Origin: Hirudinaria manillensis
Taxonomy: Eukaryota; Annelida; Clitellata; Hirudinida; Hirudinidae
Direction: 5' to 3'
Length of the DNA: 64,000 nt
NCBI GenBank assembly: GCA_034509925.1
Contig: CM067534.1
Span: 1,900,501 to 1,964,500, forward strand
The first letter of the stretch is position 1; every line of letters begins with the position of its first letter. The notes beneath the pieces were generated by a model that ran no database searches, was not told where the DNA came from, and worked only from the letters and a program-made list of their open reading frames with translations. The translations under genes were made by a program, and so were the position numbers. Positions 1 to 11,192 of this stretch are shown in pieces.

Positions 1-32
1 AACTTAATTGACCAGAAAATGCATTGCAATAC

Positions 33-730
33 CTTGGTCTGCAGGGTGTCCCAAGCAAGTGTCATCTGATTGATTTCTAAGGCAGTGACGTTCGGAAGGA
101 CTGCTGTCTTGTTGTACTGATTCCTCAATTGGTACGTCATACTTGCTGTCAGCTGCTGAGAGAACTGAGGACGGATATTATTATATAAATTATTTTTATT
201 CGAATTTATTTTTATTTATATTCCGGGTTTTGTTTTGCTAAAATAATTTTTTTTTACAAAACTATTGATACATAACAGTATTTGTATTGAAAAAACATTT
301 AAAGATAAATAATATTTTGTTACTAAAAACTTACACCAATTATAATAATATTGATGTAATAAATTATTATTATTATTATTATTATAATATTATCATAGTT
401 AATGTTATAATTGATAATTAATGAATTATATTCAATCATAACTATTATAATTATAATAATAATTATTATTATAATTAACAATTATAATTATTATAATTAA
501 TAATATTAATTAATTTAATGTAATTAATAATATTTAAAAGAAAAATCACGTAATCATCCAGGCGAAAGAAAATGTGTTCTGGGTTCATGTACTTAAAGAA
601 GCAGGTATGAAATTATTTGTTACGAACTCCTTCTCTCAGGGATCCAATGGTGAATCCAAAGACAACTTCCGTGATCACCATCAGACTTATGAAGACTGCA
701 TACTGTCAATAAAGTTTATTAAAATAAATC

Positions 731-769
<39 letters not shown>

Positions 770-1430
770 CCGTCACTAATAAATAATTTAAAATTAAATA
801 ATTTCTATTTTTATTCAACTTGTTTTAATTCTTATATTTAATATAAAAAGCCATGAATTAATACGGGGAATTATATCTAAATAATGTGGCAATAAAAGGC
901 TGACATAAATTTATTCCACGAAAACAAAGCCTTAATCCTTACAAAGCTGAGGAAGCAGACATTTTCAGTGCAGGCTCCACAACATCCGAGAAAACTGGTG
1001 ACTGTCACCACCATTCCGAAGCCCACTAAAGCGAATGGGATCCTTTCGATGACCACGGTGGGGTTGGTTGGATTCGAGGAGAAGATGGAGGACAGCGTGT
1101 GGTTGTTGTGGTTCAATTGGATCCAAATTCCAAGGGTTACCAGGGCCCAACCGCTCACCTGATATTTGAAGCAATACCTGTTGTACTGTAATTATTTCTA
1201 ATATATCGCACGTACGATTTATCTATTGCCATGGTGTCTTATATGTGAAGCGTAATGAAAGTATTTTTTAATATAATTTACTAATTATTCAACGATACAA
1301 TAATCGTTAACATTGCAACACAACAATATTCAACAATACCAATAATACAAAGGAAAGGCTTAAAGTGTTTGTTGATTATAAACTATCTTGAATATCTTTA
1401 AAGAATATTTTATTTTCTAATATTTATATT

Positions 1431-1473
<43 letters not shown>

Positions 1474-1638
1474 TAATAATAATAATTGCTTGATTAGGTT
1501 AAGATTTGACTTTCAACTGATTGCAGTTGAATTGAAAACAAGTTCGTCAGCGAATATTGTTTCCCGTTTGAGCAATAAAACGTCATTTTATGGCGATAAC
1601 ATACAAACTAATGTTCTCTTTGGTACTGCTTTTGATGA

Positions 1639-1672
<34 letters not shown>

Positions 1673-1689
1673 GCTGATGATGATGACGA

Positions 1690-1723
<34 letters not shown>

Positions 1724-4700
1724 GCTGATGATGATGACGATGATGGTGATGGTTAAGATGATGACGATGGTGGTGATGATGACAACGACGATGATGATAT
1801 TGTTGTTGTTGATATTAATATTGTTGATGTTGTTGCTTCGATGCAATCGACTCTGAAGCATCCATCAGACTCCGCCCACCAATTAATCACAATTGTTTGA
1901 TGCCAATTGTTATTATTTGTCCTCTCGGATGAATTTTCTCGTTTCAATTCTTGTTATCTTCACCTATTCCATATCCTTAACCAATGCTATGGTCATCATC
2001 ATCATCATCATCATAACCATAACCATCGTCCTCGTCGTCGTCATCACCAACATCATCATCGGACTAATTAATGCAGATGTTCAAGAGTAAAAGGTTTCTG
2101 TTAGAATCCAAGGCTTGATCAGGTGTTGCAAGTCAACTCTTCCTGACCAGGTGTCACACACGTGCGCTGCTATCACCCGATGCCTGTCAATGACCATCAT
2201 CAAGCGTTATCGTAAAGCCTTACGTCATCATCTCAATCATCACGTGGCCGTCATTATCATAATTTCGCATAATATCATCAACATCGTCGTCGTCATCGTC
2301 CTCATTCATCACCATCATCACCATTATTATCACCACCATCGCCATCATCATCATCATCAACATCATGACCTTGACCGTCCATTATCGTTGAAATTTCAGT
2401 TTATTCGTTGTAGATACCTCTGGAAATATTGAGCGTCAACCAATAGGAATCTCCATAATTCATCCATTCTCGTGACGAATTAGAATCACTCCATTCCTCA
2501 ACTGTTACATTCATTCAATGAAAATTAATTGTTATTTTTAATCGAATTTAAATAATAAATTGAATGTTTTAAATTAGAACTTGAGACTTCTTTGTCAGGA
2601 GTGAAAGGTTGAAATAGGATTTAAATTGAGTCCGAGTTGCTGTTAAATAATAAACAAGCTCCAAGAGAATGGAAACTCAATTGATTTCAATTTAATCTCT
2701 TTTCCACTCCACCCTTTCTTCTTCTTCTTCTTCTTCTTCTTCTTCTTCTTCTTCTTCTTCTTCTTCTTCCCCATTGTCTCTATCCTCTCATGTTTACTGC
2801 GATTCGCATTCTTTGGTTACAATTCACCCAGGATGCATTCATGAATTATTCGATGAATTATCCTCAATTCGCAACGTCTCCTCCGTTTTTCTCCCTAACC
2901 CTAACCCAAACCTTAACCCTAACCCTAACTGTAACCCTAACCCTCCGTCCATTATCTGTAAAAGTTGATTTGAAAATTTTTGTTTCAGAATTGTAAATTT
3001 AGTCGATAATGAAATTATTTTCAACTAAAAATAAGTGTTTGTTTATTTATTCCTTGTCGGCATTTATTTCTGCTTTTTGCAAACGACTTTTATTCGAATT
3101 AAATTGAAAAAAGAAAATCGTTGAAGCGAGAAATGAGGGCAGAATTGAATGGAAGAGAATGAATGAATGAATGAACGAACGAACGAAAGAACGAATGAAT
3201 GGATTAAGGATGGATGCTACTTTCTCTTCGTTGCTGGGATTTCTTTGCTGGGAGTAACAACTCTAATTGTTTTGAACATTGAAATTCATAAAATATAAAT
3301 AAACTAATAAATAATCAGTTTTATACGTTTTCAAGGAAAACAACCTCGAATTGCTTTAAATGTAATTTTACTTCAAATCAGTTGACAATTCCCGGCGTTT
3401 GGAAGGTCAACAGCCATTTAAGATTTTAACATTTAATTTGATTAAAAACAAAATAATTTAAAATTATTATTAATTCTCGAGCATCTAGTTTGATTAAATA
3501 ATCTTACGTGATATGAAAAAGATTGAAGTTTTAATAAAATTCGCACGAGGTTAGCGAGAACAAATGTTTGCAGAACCAGTGGCTGTTCTTATGTTTTGGA
3601 CGTTGTAGGGACAGCAGTTAGTGATGTGTCCTCAAACCATGCTGAGTCTTGAGGTTGCTTTACAAACGGATTGACTAAAGACTTCCTTTGGCATCTTACC
3701 GAAGCATACATGATGCTAATTTCTTAGGAGACTAGGATATACAGGACTACTTTTATTACTTGGATATAGGCATACCAGGATATACATCGCTGTATAGGTC
3801 GGCTAGTAGCCTAAATTTAAGAGTTTTATACTTTAAAAGCCTTTTTTTTATATATTATAAAATTGAAGAATTAATAGTTGAATTGACAATAATTAACTAA
3901 TTCATTAAACACGGACCATCATAGCTTTAAATATATTTTTAAAATATTATTAAAAATTAGAAACTGCTTTTAAAAGTTTCGAATTCAATGTGACTTCAAA
4001 GCGTGTTTACCGTGCAAAATGTCAATTAATCAATTTATTAATTGTTAAATAGTATTAATTAATCAATTAATATTATATATTAACTAAATATTATTTATTA
4101 ATTAATTATTAAATATTATTAATTAATTAATTAATAATTAATTATTAAATATTATTTATTAATTAATTAACCTTTTAAGTTTTAAATGTTTTTAAATCAT
4201 CTGGACTTCGTTCAAGACCTTTGTACCTTGTCGAAACATGTTTGGCTAAACAAACTGATTTAACAAATTAAAAACAAGTCCAAAAACAAATCAATCGCAA
4301 CAGCACAATTATTGAATTGACTCAATAAAGCCACGAAACGTATGCCATAATAATAAATAATATGAAATAAATAATAATTACTCTTAATTAAAACAATCGT
4401 TATTTGATGTTGTTAATATTAAATTGTTGTTGTTAACGTAAATTGTTGTTGTTTATGAAAGTAGAATATTGGACAACAAGATGATTGGAAGGTGATACCA
4501 TCAGGAATCGAACCCAAGACTTCCAAGTCCACGAGACTACATTTAATGTCCGACCATCTTCACGAAGCATTTATAAAGCCGTCCAGAATGGGATCAAAAG
4601 GTTTCGATAAGTTTTTTTTTGTCTTTTTGGGGCAATATTATTTATTATTTTGAAAGAAATTAAAAACAAAACAATGGAAATTTCTGTTTGAAAGAATGAG

Positions 4701-6671
4701 GAATGTTTGTCAATATTTCATGCGGAGTTGAATTCACAATAAATCAATGAGCAAAGCAACAGCCCCCCTTTTGAGACGGGATTTAGTCTCCTTCCGCTTT
4801 AAAATGGCCGATAAAACTCCAGTTATGGTGGCTGTCCTTCCATCAGTTCCACGCAAAAATTCCTTTCGACCGACCTCTGCCATCCCATGCACCACCACTT
4901 CGTATCCACGACTCGTGCATCTTTTGTACGCATTCATCCATGCACAGCTTGTATGCATCCATCCATGCACAGATTGTACGCATTCATCCATGCACAGCTT
5001 GTACGCATTCATCCACGCAGCGCTTGTGACCATCTACCATCTATTGGCTGGCATGTCATAGAGTCCTACTATCCTATCGTGACAGAGACAACTGATTCAC
5101 CGACCGCGAGAGAATGTGCCGCTTGATCTTTTGTTTCCGAACAAGGAGGATTGCAATCGATAGGAGATCGAAAATCGATTCCTTTGTAAAATGAGTCCGA
5201 GGTTGCGACATCAATAAACCATTTCCTCCTCAGAATTTGTGAAGAACTTTCGTCGTGTTTTGAAATTTTTCCGACAATAAAACCAGGATCCGATCTCAGA
5301 TTGCAAAGATTGCCGACCACGCATTGAAAGGCAATTTGTTGAGAGAAAATAGCAAAAAATACAAATCGCTTCGTTGATTGATGATCACTGAATTGTGCTC
5401 GCTAACCTCGCCTGTTTGGAGAATCAGGAAATGAATTTCATAATAAATAATGGAACAAAACGAGTCAAAGACTTTCTAGAAATTAGAATACTTTCCTGAA
5501 ATCACAGAAAAGCGTTTCAATTGGAACGTTTCAATGCAAATCATAAATTTATAAAAGATTATAAAAAAAATTACTTTTTTTTTTATAAACAATTGAGACA
5601 AATTAAAGAAGAAATTGAGAGAAAAACAACTTGTCCTGCTCTTTGGAAGGAACGTGAAAGCATAATTAAAACCTTATGGCTCCTTAATTTTCTTTCAAAA
5701 CGGGAGGAAACGATGTCAAAAAATGGCCGACTGAAAGAGGTCCTCCGATGACGTCATCCTAAAGGAGTTGATTTACGATGGCCTTGTAATTGAACGAACC
5801 AATGTCAACGAACGAATGAAGGAATTGAAGGGACCAATGTCAACGAACCAATGAAGGAATTGAAGGGACCAATGTCATCGAACCAATGAACCACCAGCCA
5901 TGCTTGAAAATCGAAAGAAATTCTTATCAACGATCGAAGCATTCGATTGCTTGAAACAACAACAATAAGAACAACAACGACAACAACAACAAACAACATA
6001 ATGATGTTGTAACAAGAAACAGCAACAATAATAACGACTTCATCATCGCAAGGAGTCACGTGGCTCTTAAACTTGGACGACGGAGGAGAAACGATTGTTA
6101 TTTGACGCGTCCTTTCCAACTTTTCCAGCCACACGGAGCCATGGATCTCAATTTCCTCCAAGTGTCCGCTAATTGGGCCAGTCACTGCCGGCTGGTTATT
6201 TAAATCTTTTTTTCTTTTCTCACGAATGCGATTCGACAAACTCCGAAGCGAGCGGAGAATTTAAAAGCGAATCTAAAAATAAAAGACGACGCTCACCATG
6301 AAGACAAAGTTGACGGCGACCAGAAACATCTTGAGGCAGACCGACTTGCATCTCCTGCACTTCCTGGCACAGCACTTGCTTTTCTTCCACCTCTCCCTGT
6401 TGCACGGCCTCGCGACAGTTCCGCCCGAATCGCCGAGTTGGCCGAGGTTCAAAGTAGTCGAAGGTGTCTCGACGGGACTTCCGAAAACGACACCGGACGT
6501 TCCCCGAATCATCATCTTCCTCCTGGGAACTCCGCGCGAGATTCGCAAAAGTCTTCTGCCCGAATGTCCGGCATAAGCGAGTGTGCTCTTGAAACAGGTG
6601 GACAGTTGGTCGTCATTGTCGACTTGTTGCTCGAGTTCCGGCCGCTGCTGGAAGCTTTCGAGATCCAACAT
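33..6671 (-). CDS. Tetraspanin, 5' exons (gene runs off the left edge)
   Basis: Four-pass membrane scaffold protein of tetraspanin-enriched microdomains. Exons seen on the minus strand: 6671-6297, 1158-943, 702-628 and 164-33, all joining in phase 0. Exon 1 gives an unusually long cytoplasmic N-terminus (about 110 residues) ending in a Cys/Lys-rich stretch (CCARKCRRCKSVCLK), typical of palmitoylated tetraspanin ends, then the start of TM1. Exon 2 completes TM1 (VSGWALVTLGIW), gives the small loop and TM2 ending in GCCGACTEN, a family hallmark. Exon 3 is TM3 (YAVFISLMVITEVVFGF). Exon 4 is the start of the large extracellular loop, ending WDTLQTK just before the expected CCG motif, which must lie beyond base 1. 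The exon 3 donor (GTTCGT) is weak. The start codon is the first Met of the open frame and is not proven. I cannot assign a vertebrate orthologue. Confidence 0.85.
363..386. repeat. (ATT)n microsatellite in AT-rich DNA
   Basis: Short ATT run inside a 350-base stretch of almost pure A/T (about 180-540), in the tetraspanin intron between the TM3 and large-loop exons. Confidence 0.85.
731..767. repeat. (TTA)n microsatellite
   Basis: About 12 uninterrupted TTA units, in the intron between tetraspanin exons 2 and 3. Confidence 0.95.
1432..1486. repeat. (TAA)n microsatellite
   Basis: About 18 TAA units with one AAC interruption. Polarity is opposite to the tract at 731-767. Confidence 0.95.
1634..1755. 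repeat. GAT/GGT compound microsatellite with 51-bp higher-order unit
   Basis: Blocks of GAT and GGT triplets repeat as a larger unit: (GGT)5 GCT (GAT)3 GAC (GAT)7, twice, giving a 51-base period. One frame reads as poly-Asp/poly-Gly, but it sits in an intron and has no conserved context. Confidence 0.9.
1995..2375. repeat. Scattered CAT/TCG/ATC triplet-rich DNA
   Basis: Imperfect CAT, ATC and GTC triplet runs, densest at 1995-2060 and 2280-2370, likely decayed microsatellite related to the GAT tract upstream. Confidence 0.7.
2715..2769. repeat. (TTC)n microsatellite
   Basis: About 18 TTC units, a polypyrimidine/polypurine tract able to form triplex DNA. Confidence 0.95.
2893..2944 (-). repeat. 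Interstitial telomere-like repeat (CCCTAA type)
   Basis: Eight to nine CCCTAA-like units with single-base variants. The complement reads TTAGGG, the usual animal telomere repeat outside arthropods and nematodes. It lies inside an intron, so it is interstitial and not a chromosome end. Confidence 0.85.
4500..4556 (-). repeat. tRNA-derived (SINE-like) B-box fragment
   Basis: On the minus strand 4514-4504 reads GGTTCGATTCC, an exact RNA polymerase III B box, preceded by GTGGACTTGGAAGTC resembling the 3' half of a tRNA. A clean cloverleaf and A box are not evident, so this is more likely a tRNA-derived SINE relic or tRNA pseudogene than a working tRNA. Confidence 0.4.
4918..5026. repeat. 25-bp minisatellite, about 4 copies
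   Basis: Unit close to CTTGTACGCATTCATCCATG plus CACAG, four copies in tandem with a few substitutions, the last one degenerate. It creates overlapping open frames on both strands that are not genes. Confidence 0.9.
5799..5893. repeat. 35-bp minisatellite, about 2.7 copies
   Basis: CCAATGTCAACGAACGAATG followed by AAGGAATTGAAGGGA recurs with starts at 5799, 5834 and 5869, an exact 35-base period. Confidence 0.9.
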
Positions 6672-6827
6672 TTCATAGCTGTGTCCGAGCAGAGTGTAAA
6701 TGCGCTATTGATAATTAATACTTGCTGATTACTAGTAATCGATGGTAATAATTACGATAAATGAAATAACTGTCGTTATTAGTTGCATTGATATTTAAAG
6801 ATTCTTAATAGTTGCGAGTTTAAATTT

Positions 6828-6880
6828 AACCCTAACCCTAACGCTAACCCTAACGCTAACCCTAACCTTAACCCTAAACC
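6828..6880 (-). repeat. Second interstitial telomere-like repeat
   Basis: CCCTAA units alternating with CGCTAA variants, same orientation as the tract at 2893-2944 and about 3.9 kb away. Confidence 0.85.
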
Positions 6881-7232
6881 TGTACTAAATAACCTGAATA
6901 CTAATTATTTAATCAATGCTGTTGTTATCAATGCTATTTGCTTACCTGTGTTATAATACATGCTAATTGCTTCATTGGTAATAATTAACAAATTAATTAT
7001 GTTAATAATTGTCTTAATAAGGTTTGCCATTAGATCCTCTATTACAGTTTTTAAGCATAACATTCACATGAATATTCATGAAATTATAATGTTACTATGA
7101 AAAATTAGGAGCATCAAAATTCCAATTTCTCTTCGAAATTGATGATCAATTTTTTAATTTTCTTCAATGAAGCACAATTAAAAAATTTAATTCCTTCGTT
7201 CGTCCGTCCGTCCGTCAGTCCATCCGTACGTA

Positions 7233-7440
7233 CGTCCCTCCATCCATCCATCCATCCATTCATCCATCCATCAATACATCCATTCATTCATCCATCCATC
7301 CATCCATCCATCCATCCATCCATCCATCCATCCATCCATCCATCCATCCATCCATCCATCCATCCATCCATCCATCCATCCATCCATCCATCCATCCATC
7401 CATCCATCCATCCATCCATCCATCCATCCATCCATCCATC
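7233..7440. repeat. (ATCC)n tetranucleotide satellite
   Basis: About 200 bases of near-perfect ATCC/CATC repeat with CATT variants at the edges. Twelve-base frames give a repeating Pro-Ser-Ile-His peptide, an artefact of the repeat. Confidence 0.95.
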
Positions 7441-7572
7441 AATATATCCATTCATTCATTCTCCTGCCTACCTATCCACACAAATAGCAGAAAGGTTTGC
7501 TGCTCAATCAACTCAGGTGAACTGGTCGTCGTGAGTGCGTGCGTTGAGGCAGGTAATTAATTGAATGATTAA

Positions 7573-7573
<1 letters not shown>

Positions 7574-7622
<49 letters not shown>
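7574..7622. repeat. (ATT)n microsatellite
   Basis: About 16 uninterrupted ATT units. Confidence 0.95.
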
Positions 7623-8183
7623 TATTTATTTAATTATATGACAATTAATCACCATCATGGATTAAATAATGAATTAATAATGATCGATTACCATTGACAC
7701 ATGATGTTAAATTTTGCTCTTTATGTTTTTAACCTATCATTACTGCTAGAGCCATTATTAATGTATTATTTGACTGTAATAGTTTCATTAAATAACTCCA
7801 TTTTAAATAATTAATGAACAATTATTCCACAAATAATGATTAAAATTCCAATAAATCACGGCACGGATCATTTACTCTGCATAACTTCCTCATCCAATCT
7901 TGAAAAATGTTTTTTGTGTAAAAAATCTAAAATTATTCAATGTTAAATTATAATATTAAAATTAATTTATGAAAGTTAATTCATATCAATAAATTGTAAC
8001 GTTGCGCATTTATTTTCTTATTTTCTTTCGATTATATGATAATTTATAAAATTATTTAATAATATTATTATTATTATAACTTGCAATTAGGCAATTATTA
8101 GAACTTAATTATGCAGTGTAAATAATCGTAATTTATGCGATGACACAGAATTTGTTGAACGCCATCCAAATTATTGACAGTAA

Positions 8184-8250
8184 ATAAATAGATAAATAAA
8201 TAAATAGATAAATGAATAAACAAATATATAAATACATAAATAAATAAATC
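8184..8250. repeat. (TAAA/TAGA)n tetranucleotide repeat
   Basis: Imperfect AAATAAATAGATAAATA pattern about 65 bases long. Confidence 0.85.
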
Positions 8251-8829
8251 ACATCGTTACATTTATTCTTACTTTTCGAGAATTACTTTGATTTTCTTGA
8301 ACATATTTAAATTTAGATAAAAACAAATATGAAAAATGATGTTTAATATTTTTAAAAATAAGGAGAAATAAAATAATTAATAGAAAAATGTTTACAAAGC
8401 TGGTGAGTGCAGACCTCGGAGAGACTGTGAAGGCATGTGGTGAACTCACCTGTGAATAATCAATCGAGTCTCACCTGCGTCTCACCTTTGCCAAGGTGTG
8501 CTGTCGCGCTTCGAAAAGATGAGGTGGCTACGAACTACCATTCCCTAAGTGATGGTGAATAATTCCATGATGCTGATGATCATGATGATGGTGGTGGTGA
8601 TGATGATGCTATCGACGGTGATGACGATGATGAATACAATAATTGCGATGGAGATGTGATGATAATGATGCCGAAGGAACGAGCGAGTGGATTACAAAGC
8701 AATTATGAAATTTATCCCAGTTATGAGGAATAACGAAGACATACAATAAACATTTGCAACTCAATACGTCTGAATATGATCTATATAAAAAAAATAACAG
8801 GAGAAATATTATTGTCAATAATTGGATGA

Positions 8830-8867
<38 letters not shown>
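8830..8867. repeat. (ATT)n microsatellite
   Basis: About 12 ATT units. It makes a poly-Leu/poly-Ile frame that is not a gene. Confidence 0.95.
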
Positions 8868-8869
<2 letters not shown>

Positions 8870-11192
8870 AACGACAGAGGAGCATCACAGAAGTCAGAAA
8901 AAGGAGTCCTTATCATGTTTTGAGGATCCATTTTTATTGACATCCGCCGAGGACGTTTGTCTGTCAAACGACAAAAGACTTCAAATTTCACGTCCATCAA
9001 ATCAATTTCAACTTGTCAGACACGCTTCAGAAGAACTTCTGAAGAAGTCTGTTTTGATAGGAAGAACGATTTTGAGATTCAATTTGGGTGCGTTTTGCAA
9101 CATTAATAAATGGTAAATTGAGGGAAACGTGTTTCTCGTTTTTGAATAAGGCAATAACAATCTTATTATTTAAGTTACATGAATATTTACAGGAATCAAC
9201 TAATATTTATTAATATTTAACTATTAAATCTATCAAGTTGTGACAAAAGAAAATCTCCACAACAAAAAGCCGCTTATGTAACCTATAAATAGTGCTGATA
9301 AAAATGATGACGATCCATCTGTGAATAACTGATAAACTCACTTCAATTGACTGCTCCTCGGAACCGTTTGTTAATCGGACGACAATGGTTTAATAATTCT
9401 TGCAATCATCTCGAAGATGTTCCAAGTCTTCGTTCGAACTGTAAGTAAATGCTGACCTCACGGGCTGCAGGAAGAGGCTTTAAGAACACTTGGCGCATTG
9501 AAAGCAGGATGGCGGGATAAACTGATGATTCTTGATTCTTTCGAGTCGCTTGGGTTCAAAACATGGAATAATTGTTTAACTTATATAAAACTAAAAACAA
9601 CTAACTAGGCTTATACGAGTTATGATTATATGAGCTATATGGGCTTATATGTCAACAATCGTTGACAAAGTTGGAAGACAGTAACAAGACTTTCGTTATT
9701 ACATTAGTTGTTAAGTCTTCAAAAAGTGTTCAAATATCTAGTACTTCTAGCTCCTTGATGGATTGAATTAAGCTAAAGATGATTAGCTAAATATTAAGTT
9801 GACAAGTAAAAATATTTATGCATTTAATGTTATATAATTAACGATATTATAAACTATATGTTAACATCTATCACCTCAACTAAGTCCCAATCGTATGATT
9901 GGTGGTTACTAATATTACGTTAAATATATCTATAATATTACCGTTAAATGGGCTTGATTTTATTAAAGTGCTTTCTCAGCTTCACAGATTTAGCAGAAAA
10001 GTTATTTTCACATTTTAAAATTATTATTGTCATTATTGGCATTGTCCATGATTATCAATTAAGGTATCAATTAAGGAAGGACATCTAATTATGGAAATGT
10101 AAAATTATTTAAACCTCCTCTGCATATTTATCTTCCACAAAAATGTTTTGTTCCCGAAAAAAAAAATTATTCCAATGTTTTCAAATAATCACTCCCTGCC
10201 AACACTGTGTTGCGTCATCTTGATTTGTTGTTATCTTGAACTATACCGGGATTACTTAAGTGATTACAGTTCGTTAGAATTCATATTTAATTAGTCTTCT
10301 AGTTTCAATAAAATTCGAATCGTGGAACTTGTGTCCTCTTTTCTTCTTTTGCTACTTCAGATAAAATAACGAAGTAGAATTAATTAGGTATTCAAAATGT
10401 TATAAACGGTCGTTTACTTAATCTTTTGAGTGCTCAAATTCCAAATAAGGTGACGAGCCTTCCAAGCAATTATCGATAAGTCACAAAAACCCTCCTTTCT
10501 TAGTTATTATGCAGTAAAGTAGTCAAATATATCGAGAAATCAATTAACTCAGACCAAATATGTTTTGAGTTTATATCTAGAGTTTATATCATTTAATCAT
10601 AGAGAAAATTTAAATGCGTTGTCCACACGATCTTCAGATAGTTAAAGCCTGTGACTCGAGTGAGTGAGATTCTTCATTTCTTCCCACGAAAAGCATGTTT
10701 ACCGGACGTCCAAATACGGAGGGGCGGGGAAACATTTTGTAATTTACCATCTAGCTCAATTTCGAGCTTCAGATATTTTGGTTCTCTGCAAAAGATTCAC
10801 TTTTTGCTCAATTCAGAGATTTTGCGAGAGAGGGTGCTAAACGCAAGGCGGTAATTTAACATTGCTTAGTGTCATAAATTATGTCATAAAACAAATTCAA
10901 ATTAAATATTAAACATGTAAAGAATGTGCCTAATTCTAATATAAATACGACAAGCAACCACCGCGTTTGCTTGCGCATTTTCAGGGCATTGGTAGTGTTT
11001 AAGTTGATGAAGAAGATCGGTTTAACCATGCAGTTTAATCACATTTTGTACAAACGTAATTTCTAATTCATCTCCAATCTTACAGCTTTGAATACTAAGT
11101 TACAACATTTAAAAACCAAATGAATGTCATGAAAGTCCAAAGACATGTTGCATGTCTAGTTACTAGCTAAGGGAGCTAAACACTTAAGAGGG

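Larger units (their letters stand above)
1159..6296 (-). other. Tetraspanin intron 1, microsatellite-rich
   Basis: A 5.1 kb intron between exons 1 and 2 of the tetraspanin gene. It carries (TAA)n, GAT/GGT, CAT and TTC trinucleotide tracts, a telomere-like tract, a tRNA-like B-box element and two minisatellites, each listed separately. Long open frames here (poly-Asp/Gly, poly-Met, poly-Ile) are translations of simple repeats. No gene is seen. Confidence 0.7.
6672..11192. other. Intergenic stretch, simple repeats, no gene seen
   Basis: Lies between the 5' end of the tetraspanin gene and the 3' end of ARB2A. It holds a telomere-like tract, a long ATCC tract, (ATT)n tracts and GAT-rich DNA near 8570-8640. 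Short open frames here show no domain, no splice-supported exons and no family resemblance I recognise. Confidence 0.6.

Noticed and set aside
1490..1756. Open frame with poly-Asp/poly-Gly
   Set aside because: Pure translation of a GAT/GGT microsatellite inside an intron.
4500..4556. Functional tRNA gene
   Set aside because: Only the B box and part of the 3' half fit; no full cloverleaf, so listed as a tRNA-derived relic.
4747..5126. Overlapping frames on both strands with His/Cys-rich peptide
   Set aside because: Created by the 25-bp minisatellite; no conserved domain.
6298..6728. Plus-strand frames of 92 and 96 codons
   Set aside because: Shadows of tetraspanin exon 1 on the opposite strand.
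7233..7440. Regular repeat considered as a CRISPR-like array
   Set aside because: No spacers; simple tetranucleotide slippage in an animal genome.
7139..7534. 131-codon frame with repeated Pro-Ser-Ile-His
   Set aside because: Product of the ATCC tetranucleotide tract; no start context or flanking exon.
8754..9116. 120-codon plus-strand frame
   Set aside because: Contains a poly-Leu run from (ATT)n and shows no family resemblance or splice support.
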